Shown piece after piece: positions 1 to 5,664 of a stretch of 5,664 bases of DNA; the first letter of the stretch is position 1; the number at the start of each line of letters is the position of its first letter. This DNA is from Bacteroidales bacterium (GTDB lineage: Bacteria > Bacteroidota > Bacteroidia > Bacteroidales > B18-G4), in contig JAGLEK010000226.1 in assembly GCA_023145125.1 (NCBI GenBank), positions 1 to 5,664 on the forward strand, written 5' to 3'. The notes under the pieces are model-generated. The model made no database searches. It was not told where the DNA came from and saw only the letters and a list, made by a program, of their open reading frames with translations. A program made the position numbers and the translations under genes.

Positions 1-339
1 GGAGAGTATAGCCTTCTCCAGGTCATCACCTTGCATTTCCTCCGGCCATGATATGGTTTCACCATTTGGATTATATCCGGGTTGAGTAAAGGTATTCTCC
101 TTTTTAAGCTTTCTGATTGCAGTGCGAACTACTATAGTCTTGATCCACGCTCCTAAAGTGGAGTCGCCTCTGAATTTTTTAATATCTCTGAATATTTGGA
201 TAAATGCTTCCTGAAGAATATCATTTGCATTATCAAAATCATTAATAATCCGGTACGCAATAGTGAACATAGCATCACAATAGCGGTCGTACAATAGTTT
301 CTGGATTTTTCGATTTTTCTTTCGACAGCCAGCAACCAA
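1..339 (-). CDS. ECF-family RNA polymerase sigma factor, partial (C-terminus beyond left edge)
   Basis: This is an alternative sigma factor that would direct core RNA polymerase to a specific promoter set. The 113 visible residues (counted from TTG at 339) contain sigma region 2. Residues 15-24 (LLYDRYCDAM) begin region 2.1, residues 34-50 carry the DFDNANDILQEAFIQIF helix, and FRGDSTLGAWIKTIVVR (56-72) is the typical region 2.3/2.4 end. An acidic linker follows, and region 4 lies outside the window. The sequence resembles Bacteroidota ECF factors. The start is uncertain. The frame is open back to a TAA at 406-408 and has no ATG or GTG upstream of region 2. TTG at 339 is the only standard start codon there and has GAGGA four bases upstream on the minus strand. 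However, the residues before it (TTEEQ, 340-354) match the usual N-terminus of the family, so translation may begin further upstream, for example at ATT 402. Any anti-sigma partner is out of view. Confidence 0.88.
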   Translation of the reverse strand, partial: MVAGCRKKNRKIQKLLYDRYCDAMFTIAYRIINDFDNANDILQEAFIQIFRDIKKFRGDSTLGAWIKTIVVRTAIRKLKKENTFTQPGYNPNGETISWPEEMQGDDLEKAILS

Positions 340-494
340 TTGTTCCTCAGTAGTTTGAGCAGTTTTCTTATACGTTAGGAAGTCCTTGATATTGATATCA
401 ATTTGTTAACTCTTATTGTAAAGGGATTAATAAGATAGAAATGGTTGGAAATAGTTGCCTTCCATCAATGTGAATTCATAATCATTGTTTTGAA

Positions 495-511
495 TTACCG
501 CTGCGCGGTAA
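495..511. repeat. perfect 7-bp inverted repeat (hairpin, 3-nt loop)
   Basis: TTACCGC at 495-501 and GCGGTAA at 505-511 are exact reverse complements around a TGC loop. This G/C-rich stem stands out in an A/T-rich spacer. No T-tract follows on either strand, so it does not look like an intrinsic terminator. It could be a protein binding site or a structure in a 5' leader of the sigma factor transcript. Function is unknown. Confidence 0.5.
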
Positions 512-540
512 AATTGAATTTAGTTGCAATATATCAGACT

Positions 541-556
541 GCAGTTGAAGAACTGC
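541..556. repeat. perfect 6-bp inverted repeat (hairpin, 4-nt loop)
   Basis: GCAGTT (541-546) and AACTGC (551-556) are exact reverse complements with a GAAG loop. It lies 29 bases after the stem at 495-511. A short stem like this can arise by chance. It is recorded because two small hairpins sit close together in the divergent promoter region. Confidence 0.35.
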
Positions 557-590
557 CACGTGCTACGATAGATCGTGAATTAATTCAACA

Positions 591-613
591 CTCAACCCTC
601 AACCCTCAACCCT
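591..613. repeat. tandem repeat, 7-bp unit TCAACCC, about 3.3 copies
   Basis: The unit TCAACCC occurs at 592-598, 599-605 and 606-612, and the period-7 match extends from 591 to 613 without a mismatch. It lies between the divergent genes, about 140 bases upstream of the operon start codon. Such a simple-sequence tract can change copy number by polymerase slippage. It is too short and lacks spacers, so it is not a CRISPR array. Confidence 0.85.
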
Positions 614-696
614 TTTGTCTGTTAATCTTTTTACAACCAGTCACATATGTGGCTAAAAGCTAACAATTTAGACCATATATAAATTATGTGTTTTAA

Positions 697-726
697 TTAG
701 CTGACATGAAACATTTTATAAATTTG
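697..726 (+). promoter_or_regulatory. candidate Bacteroidota-type promoter of the redox operon
   Basis: TAAATTTG at 719-726 matches the Bacteroidota -7 consensus TAnnTTTG exactly. A TTAG at 697-700, 18 bases upstream, is a three-of-four match to the -33 TTTG element. Transcription would start around 731-735 and leave a leader of roughly 15-20 bases before the ATG at 751. That leader is A-rich (CCATTAAAAA) with no Shine-Dalgarno sequence, as is usual in this phylum. The assignment rests on pattern match and position only. Confidence 0.45.
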
Positions 727-750
727 TCAGCGCCTTAAAACCATTAAAAA

Positions 751-1269
751 ATGCGGATCGAAAGAATAGATGTTAAGCAGGAAATCGATGAGCAGGCTGC
801 AGCCGATGTTGAGTTGCTGAACCCACTGATCGAAAAGTATAAAAACAAGAAGGGAAACCTTATCCCCTTGCTGCAGGGAGCACAGGATATTTTCGGATAT
901 ATCCCACGGGTGGCTTTTGACAAGCTCGCGATGGAGACAGGCATCCCCCTTAGCGAGATGTACGGCGTGGCAACTTTTTATGCCCAATTCCGCCTGAAGC
1001 CGGTTGGAAAGCATATTGTCAAAGTGTGCCACGGTACGGCCTGTCACGTGCAAAATGCAAAAGCAATTTCTACTTCGCTGAAAGAAGCTCTGAAAATAGA
1101 GGATGGCGGCACTACCGAAGACGGCCTGTTCACGCTTGAATCTGTAGCCTGCCTCGGATGCTGCTCACTGGCACCGGTTATGATGGTTGCAGGTGAGACC
1201 TACGGCAAGCTTACCGGTGCACAGGCGGTGAAGATCGTGAGGAATATCAGGACCAGTGAAAAAAAATGA
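751..1269 (+). CDS. nuoE: NuoE/HydC-type [2Fe-2S] subunit of NAD(P)H oxidoreductase
   Basis: This 172-residue protein belongs to the 24-kDa (NuoE, HydC, HndA) family, thioredoxin-fold proteins with one [2Fe-2S] cluster next to the FMN subunit. The N-terminal helical part (about 23-85) includes GNLIPLLQGAQDIFGYIP (35-52) and EMYGVATFYAQF (69-80), both typical of the family. The four expected ligands are Cys93 and Cys98 in CHGTACH and Cys134 and Cys138 in CLGCC; Cys137 is an extra cysteine inside the second motif. Length is normal for the family. The ATG at 751 is the first after an in-frame TAA at 745-747. The gene is the first of the operon, 26 bases before the NuoF-type gene, its expected direct partner. 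The symbol is a family name: the neighbours argue for a soluble HydC- or StnA-like role, not respiratory complex I. The protein looks cytoplasmic, with no signal peptide or membrane segment. Confidence 0.95.
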   Translation: MRIERIDVKQEIDEQAAADVELLNPLIEKYKNKKGNLIPLLQGAQDIFGYIPRVAFDKLAMETGIPLSEMYGVATFYAQFRLKPVGKHIVKVCHGTACHVQNAKAISTSLKEALKIEDGGTTEDGLFTLESVACLGCCSLAPVMMVAGETYGKLTGAQAVKIVRNIRTSEKK

Positions 1270-1295
1270 TTTTACAACACTTTTGAAGATATAAT

Positions 1296-3071
1296 ATGAA
1301 AACAAAAGTAATTGTCGGACTTGGAAGTTGCGGGATCGCTGCAGGAGCAGGGAAGGTGTATAATAAGATCGAGGCTATTAAAAAAGCAAAGAACCTCAAG
1401 TTTGAACTCAAAAAGACATCCTGTGTTGGGATGTGCTACCGTGAGCCGCTGGTAGAGATCATTGATGATACAGGCAGGTACCTCTATGGTGAGATCGATG
1501 AAGAAAGGGTTGTTGAGGTGATCGAAAAGCATATTAAGGAGAATAAACCTGTTAAAGACTATGTGGTTCAGTCTGATATTTTTAAGACTGTCGATAACGA
1601 ATATACTGATGACCAGGTAAAGATCGTGTTAAGGAACTGTGGTTATATCGACCCTGAAAGTATCGAGGAATATGAAGCCATGGATGGCTACAGGGCCATA
1701 AGGAAGATTGCGGGACATGGTATGTCGAGGCTCGATGTGATACAGACCATCATCGAGTCAGGCCTGCGCGGCCGTGGTGGTGGCGGGTTCCCGACAGGAT
1801 TAAAGTGGAAATTCGCAAATAATAATAAGGCAGACGAAAAATATATCATTTGCAATGCCGATGAAGGTGACCCCGGTGCATTCATGGATCGCTCAGTACT
1901 TGAAGGCGACCCCCATTCAGTACTTGAAGGGATGATCATTGGTGCCTATGCCATTGAAGCTACCGGAGGTGTGATCTATTGTCGTGCAGAGTATCCGCTG
2001 GCCATCAAACGCTTGCAGATCGCTATTGAACAGGCCAGGGAAAAAGGCTACCTCGGAAAGAACATTCTCGGCATCGACAGTTTTAGCTTCGACATTTATA
2101 TTAAAGAGGGTGCCGGAGCCTTCGTTTGTGGTGAAGAAACCGCATTGATAGCCTCTGTCGAAGGCCAGCGCGGTATGCCACGTAAACGCCCGCCATTCCC
2201 TGCTGCGTCAGGGCTGTGGAAGAAACCTACCAACATCAACAACGTTGAAACCCTCGCCAACATACCCTGGATAATCCAGCATGGTGCTGCGGAATATGCT
2301 AAATATGGTACCGAAAAAAGTAAAGGGACCAAGGTCTTTGCCCTGGCAGGAAAGATCAAGCGCTCAGGCCTGGTGGAAGTGCCCATGGGCATGAGCATCA
2401 AAGATGTGATCTTTAAATTGGGTGGCGGCATAAAGGATGGTAAGGAATTTAAAGCGGTGCAGATGGGAGGCCCCTCAGGCGGCTGTATCCCTGCACACCT
2501 TTCGCATACCATTGTCGACTATGATTCGGTAAATGCTACCGGTGCCATTATGGGCTCCGGTGGGATGGTAGTGATGGACGAAACAACCTGCATGATCGAT
2601 GTGGCAAAGTTTTTCCTCGACTTTACCCAAAAAGAATCCTGCGGTAAATGTACCTTTTGCCGCATAGGAACCAAAAGGATGCTGGAAATACTGACCCGCA
2701 TCACCGAAGGAAAAGGAGAAGAAGGAGATATTGAAAGGCTGGAGGAACTGTCATACAAGATAAAAGACAATTCGCTCTGTGGCTTAGGCCAGACAGCCCC
2801 CAACCCGGTACTTACAACGATAAAGTATTTCAGGGATGAATATGAGGCCCATATCCGCGACAAAAAATGTCCGGCAAAAGTATGTACCAACCTTTTGACT
2901 TATACTGTATTTGAAGAGAATTGTACCGGCTGTACTGTATGTGCCGTGAATTGCCCCGTGGATGCCATCAGCGGCGCCCGTAAGGAAATACACCACATCG
3001 ACCAGGATGTTTGTATCAAGTGCGGTGTGTGCTACACCAAGTGTAAGTTCGAAGCCATCAAATTATCTTAA
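1296..3071 (+). CDS. nuoF: NuoF/HydB-type FMN- and NADH-binding subunit with ferredoxin domains
   Basis: This 591-residue soluble flavoprotein transfers electrons between NAD(P)H and Fe-S clusters. Residues 1-80 form a thioredoxin-like domain with Cys12, Cys43 and Cys47. The 51-kDa core follows: the glycine-rich loop GLRGRGGGGFPTG (156-168) and NADEGDPGAFMDR (187-199) for FMN/NADH, then EGAGAFVCGEETAL (271-284). An SLBB domain lies around 357-405. The N3-type [4Fe-4S] motif is SCGKCTFC (Cys449, 452, 455) plus Cys495. The C-terminal ferredoxin domain has two full CxxCxxCxxxC sets (Cys543/546/549/553 and 573/576/579/583). Complex I NuoF is only about 440 residues and lacks both end domains, so this is the HydB/HndC/StnB form found in bifurcating enzymes. 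CPAKVC (525-530) precedes the ferredoxin. The ATG follows an in-frame TGA at 1284-1286. The fusion gene begins 23 bases after the stop. NAD versus NADP preference cannot be read from the sequence. Confidence 0.95.
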   Translation: MKTKVIVGLGSCGIAAGAGKVYNKIEAIKKAKNLKFELKKTSCVGMCYREPLVEIIDDTGRYLYGEIDEERVVEVIEKHIKENKPVKDYVVQSDIFKTVDNEYTDDQVKIVLRNCGYIDPESIEEYEAMDGYRAIRKIAGHGMSRLDVIQTIIESGLRGRGGGGFPTGLKWKFANNNKADEKYIICNADEGDPGAFMDRSVLEGDPHSVLEGMIIGAYAIEATGGVIYCRAEYPLAIKRLQIAIEQAREKGYLGKNILGIDSFSFDIYIKEGAGAFVCGEETALIASVEGQRGMPRKRPPFPAASGLWKKPTNINNVETLANIPWIIQHGAAEYAKYGTEKSKGTKVFALAGKIKRSGLVEVPMGMSIKDVIFKLGGGIKDGKEFKAVQMGGPSGGCIPAHLSHTIVDYDSVNATGAIMGSGGMVVMDETTCMIDVAKFFLDFTQKESCGKCTFCRIGTKRMLEILTRITEGKGEEGDIERLEELSYKIKDNSLCGLGQTAPNPVLTTIKYFRDEYEAHIRDKKCPAKVCTNLLTYTVFEENCTGCTVCAVNCPVDAISGARKEIHHIDQDVCIKCGVCYTKCKFEAIKLS

Positions 3072-3094
3072 AACGACTTAAAAGACCCTGCATA

Positions 3095-5664
3095 ATGAGT
3101 GAAAAGGTAAATGTTATTCTGAACGGAGAGATGGTCCCCGGCAATAAAGGGGAAACTATTTTACAGCTGGCAGAAAGAAACGGGTTTGAAATACCTACCC
3201 TCTGTAACGACCCAAGGCTGGAGCCGTTTACCTCCTGCTTTGTTTGCGTTGTTGAAGTTGAGGGTATGAGGGGCCTGCAACCATCATGCTCCACAAAGAT
3301 CTCGGAAGGGATGCGCATTGAAACCAATAATGACAAGATTGCCGCTGCCAGGAAGACAGCCCTCGAACTGATGCTCAGTAACCACTACGCCGATTGCATA
3401 GCTCCATGTAAGCAGACCTGTCCGGCAGGCGTTGATGTTCAGGGTTATATATCCCATATTGAAAAGGGGCAGTACCACGATGCTGTTGCCCTGATCAAGG
3501 AAACCAATCCGCTGCCTGCTATCTGCGGGCGTGTGTGTGTCAGGCCATGTGAAGTTGCATGCCGCAGGAACCTGCTTGATGAAGGAGCACCGGTCGGGAT
3601 TGACTACCTGAAGCGTTTCGCTTCCGATATCGACCTGGAATCAGAGAACAAATTTATGCCGGAAATTAAGCCGGAGACAGGAAAGAAAGTTGCCATCATC
3701 GGAGCAGGCCCCGGTGGGGTTTCTGCTGCGTTCTTCCTCCGGAAGGAAGGCCACGACATTGATGTTTTTGAAGCCAGTCCCAAACCGGGGGGATGGCTCA
3801 GGTACGGTATTCCGGAATATCGCCTCCCCAACGATATTCTGCAAAAAGAGGTAGATAATATTGCAGAAATGGGCGTCCGCTTTCATTATAACAAGCGCCT
3901 TGGTGATGACCTGAAATATGCCGACATAAAGAAAAAATATGATGCCGTAGTGCTTGCTATTGGCTCTCAGAAAGGAACGATGATCGGAGTTGTAGGTGAT
4001 GATGCCGAGAATGTGTTCTCAGGTATCGACTTCCTGAAAGAGATGGAGGTAACAGGTAAACCATATAACTTCAAAGGCAGGAAAGTAGCTGTTGTGGGTG
4101 GAGGTAATACCGCCATGGACTGCTGCCGTACATCTATGCGTTGCGGTGCCGAAAAGGTGTATGTGATATATCGCCGTACTGAAAAGGAAATGCCTGCCAA
4201 CCCGATCGAGATCCACGAATCGAAGCTTGAGGGTATCGAATACCTCTTGCTCACCAACCCGGTGAAGATTAATAAGGATAAGACTGGTAAAGTGAAATCT
4301 GTTACCTGCCTTAAAATGGAACTGGGCGAACCAGATGCATCCGGCAGGAGAAGGCCGGTGCCGATCCCGGGATCCGAATTCGAACTGAAGGTGGATTATG
4401 TACTGGCAGCCATCGGGCAAAAGACAGATGTGAATTTCACTGAAGACATCAACACCGTTGTTAAAAAGGGTGAACTCAAACTGAACCGCTGGGGCGACAT
4501 CGATGCTGACCCTGACACCTTACAGACTGGCATTAAAAATGTATTTGCTGCCGGCGACGGAGTGACGGGGCCGGCAACCCTCATCCAGGCAATCGCACAG
4601 GCCAGGGTTGCCTCACACAGCTGCAACCTTTTCCTGAATGGTGAGGAAGTGAAACCAATGCCCGGAGAATTCTTCAGTGCAAAGGATAATTTCAAAAAGC
4701 AGGAAATTGAAGAATATGTTGGCAAGTATGCTGAGCAGAAACGTGAGGAGATGCCTACACTCGATCCAAAGAACAGAAAGAATTTCAAGGAGGTTGAACT
4801 TGGATATGATGGTGAAGAAGTTGCCCACCATGAATCCTTGCGATGCATGGAATGTGGCTGTACCGAGCTTTATACCTGTGACCTGAAGAAATATGCTACT
4901 GAATATGATGCCAGCCAAGAAGGCGTCAGCGGTGATTTTCAGGAATATAACGTCGACTTCAGGCATCCTTATATTGAGATCGACAATAATAAATGCGTGC
5001 TTTGTGCCCGCTGTGTGAGGATCTGTCGCGATGTGGTTGGTGCCGACGCACTTGGACTTGTAAACCGCGGATTTGAAACTTTTGTGGCACCAAGTATGGG
5101 TGAATCACTGACTGATACAAGGTGTGAAAGTTGCGGTATGTGTATCAGCACCTGCCCAACCGGCGCATTGACTGAGAATGTACCCTTTAAGCCGGGCCCG
5201 GTCAAAATGGAGAAAGTGCAAAGTATATGTAACTATTGCTCAATTGGCTGCGAACTCGACTTCGAGCATAAGAGTGGTTTCGTAATGCGCACCGAAGGTG
5301 CCGACGGCCAGGTGAATCCCAATGGGAATCTGTGTAAATATGGCAAGTTTGGTTATAAATACCTGAATGATAGATCACGTGTCACGAAACCTATGATGAA
5401 AGTCAATGGGAGGTTTGAGGAGATTGGATTTGATGAGGCATTTAAGATCATAGCAGATAAGATAAGGGAAGTAATACCTGATGATAATGCCTTCTTTGCT
5501 GGCGCACGCCTGAGTAATGAAGAAATGTACCTTATCCAGAAACTTGCCAGGGCAGGAGCGAAGACAAATAATGTTACCTCTTTCCACTACCTGAACAGGG
5601 GATTTGGTTATGTCGGTAATTCAAGAGCAAACGTGCCTTTTGATCAGTTGAAAGATGCCAGCAG
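3095..5664 (+). CDS. Fusion of NuoG-type [2Fe-2S] domain, GltD/NfnB-like FAD oxidoreductase, ferredoxin and NuoG/FdhA-like domain, partial
   Basis: 856 codons are visible with no stop before the right edge. Residues 1-80: [2Fe-2S] domain with Cys37, 48, 51 and 65, as at the NuoG N-terminus. Residues 97-156: a GltD-like Fe-S region with Cys101, 105, 109, 144, 148, 152 and 156. Residues 199-510: FAD site GAGPGG (203-208), PGGWLRYGIPEYRLP (231-245), NAD(P) site GGGNTAMD (335-342) with Arg360-Arg361 as in NADPH-binding GltD relatives, and the FAD-closing AAGDG (485-489). Residues 584-595: CxxCxCx5C. Residues 634-687: two [4Fe-4S] sets (Cys634/637/640/644 and 677/680/683/687). From 709: a molybdopterin-oxidoreductase-type start with Cys712, 715, 719 and 747. 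NfnB, StnC and GltD use the central part to oxidise or reduce NAD(P)H on FAD. With the two upstream genes this suggests a Stn-like transhydrogenase or bifurcating complex with an added NuoG-like arm. The start fits the first residues of the [2Fe-2S] domain. Substrate and partner are inferred. Confidence 0.92.
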   Translation, partial: MSEKVNVILNGEMVPGNKGETILQLAERNGFEIPTLCNDPRLEPFTSCFVCVVEVEGMRGLQPSCSTKISEGMRIETNNDKIAAARKTALELMLSNHYADCIAPCKQTCPAGVDVQGYISHIEKGQYHDAVALIKETNPLPAICGRVCVRPCEVACRRNLLDEGAPVGIDYLKRFASDIDLESENKFMPEIKPETGKKVAIIGAGPGGVSAAFFLRKEGHDIDVFEASPKPGGWLRYGIPEYRLPNDILQKEVDNIAEMGVRFHYNKRLGDDLKYADIKKKYDAVVLAIGSQKGTMIGVVGDDAENVFSGIDFLKEMEVTGKPYNFKGRKVAVVGGGNTAMDCCRTSMRCGAEKVYVIYRRTEKEMPANPIEIHESKLEGIEYLLLTNPVKINKDKTGKVKSVTCLKMELGEPDASGRRRPVPIPGSEFELKVDYVLAAIGQKTDVNFTEDINTVVKKGELKLNRWGDIDADPDTLQTGIKNVFAAGDGVTGPATLIQAIAQARVASHSCNLFLNGEEVKPMPGEFFSAKDNFKKQEIEEYVGKYAEQKREEMPTLDPKNRKNFKEVELGYDGEEVAHHESLRCMECGCTELYTCDLKKYATEYDASQEGVSGDFQEYNVDFRHPYIEIDNNKCVLCARCVRICRDVVGADALGLVNRGFETFVAPSMGESLTDTRCESCGMCISTCPTGALTENVPFKPGPVKMEKVQSICNYCSIGCELDFEHKSGFVMRTEGADGQVNPNGNLCKYGKFGYKYLNDRSRVTKPMMKVNGRFEEIGFDEAFKIIADKIREVIPDDNAFFAGARLSNEEMYLIQKLARAGAKTNNVTSFHYLNRGFGYVGNSRANVPFDQLKDAS

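Larger units (their letters stand above)
340..750. other. divergent intergenic region without a convincing gene
   Basis: About 410 bases separate the leftward sigma factor gene from the rightward redox operon, so this region should carry the promoters of both. It is A/T-rich compared with the coding sequence on its right. It holds two short inverted repeats, a heptamer tandem repeat and a candidate promoter next to the operon. A 72-codon frame at 445-663 crosses the tandem repeat and has no recognisable domain, so it is not called a gene. No Bacteroidota-type -7 element (TAnnTTTG) is visible on the minus strand in front of the sigma factor. No tRNA or recognisable riboswitch was seen. Confidence 0.7.

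Noticed and set aside
495..511. Intrinsic terminator
   Set aside because: The stem is good, but no T-tract follows it in either direction, and it lies upstream of both divergent genes where no transcript is expected to end.
471..581. Four copies of TGAATT (471, 491, 515, 576) as a regulator operator array
   Set aside because: The spacing is irregular and the hexamer is A/T-rich in an A/T-rich spacer, so chance is a sufficient explanation.
591..613. CRISPR array
   Set aside because: The units are 7 bases long and directly adjacent, with no spacers.
445..663. 72-codon plus-strand open frame in the intergenic region
   Set aside because: It crosses the TCAACCC tandem repeat and a hairpin, has no recognisable domain, and its residue make-up looks like translated A/T-rich spacer.
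2096..2512. 138-codon minus-strand frame inside the NuoF-type gene
   Set aside because: It is antisense to strongly conserved FMN and SLBB coding sequence. The other minus-strand frames between 727 and 5587 are likewise shadows of the operon genes.
3095..4669. Glutamate synthase small subunit (GltD)
   Set aside because: The FAD/NAD(P) core is GltD-like, but no large subunit gene is present. The fused [2Fe-2S] and NuoG-like domains and the NuoE/NuoF neighbours fit a redox complex better.
751..5664. Respiratory complex I (nuo) operon
   Set aside because: The NuoF-type protein has HydB-style N- and C-terminal extra domains, the third protein contains a GltD-like FAD domain, and no nuoB, nuoC, nuoD or membrane subunit gene is present.
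5219..5664. Formate dehydrogenase catalytic subunit
   Set aside because: The positions expected for the catalytic Cys/Sec and the conserved Lys are Asn and Tyr in a hand alignment, so only the fold, not the activity, is supported.

Overview
The window looks like a chromosomal fragment of an anaerobic Bacteroidota bacterium, probably a Bacteroidales or Marinilabiliales-like lineage. Three signs point there: an ECF sigma factor of the type common in that phylum, start codons preceded by A/T-rich leaders without clear Shine-Dalgarno sequences, and a TAnnTTTG-type -7 element in front of the main operon. This placement is inferred from sequence style, not from a database search.

Layout. Positions 1-339 (minus strand) hold the N-terminal part of an ECF RNA polymerase sigma factor that runs off the left edge. 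Its start is unclear because the open frame has no ATG upstream of the conserved region. Positions 340-750 are a divergent intergenic region with no convincing gene. It holds a 7-bp-unit tandem repeat, two small inverted repeats and a candidate promoter. Positions 751-5664 (plus strand) are a tightly spaced three-gene redox operon, with gaps of 26 and 23 bp. It encodes a NuoE/HydC-type [2Fe-2S] subunit, a long NuoF/HydB-type flavoprotein with extra ferredoxin domains, and a very large fusion protein that runs off the right edge.

The fusion is the most notable object. In order it carries a NuoG-type [2Fe-2S] domain, a GltD/NfnB-type FAD and NAD(P) oxidoreductase, a CxxCxC linker motif, a 2x[4Fe-4S] ferredoxin, and the beginning of a NuoG/formate-dehydrogenase-like molybdopterin-fold domain. 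NuoE + HydB-type NuoF + GltD-like protein is the composition of the Sporomusa-type electron-bifurcating transhydrogenase (Stn), related in its first two subunits to HydABC hydrogenases. Here the GltD-like part is fused to a NuoG-like arm. By a hand alignment to E. coli FdhH, the molybdenum-ligating Cys/Sec position is Asn and the conserved active-site Lys is Tyr. The C-terminal domain is therefore more likely a NuoG-like structural or electron-relay module than a working formate dehydrogenase.

Together the three proteins probably form a soluble, multi-cluster NAD(H)/NADP(H)/ferredoxin oxidoreductase. It would have one nucleotide site on the NuoF FMN and a second on the GltD-like FAD domain, linked by a chain of iron-sulfur clusters. 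No membrane subunits, hydrogenase H-cluster domain or complex I membrane genes are visible.
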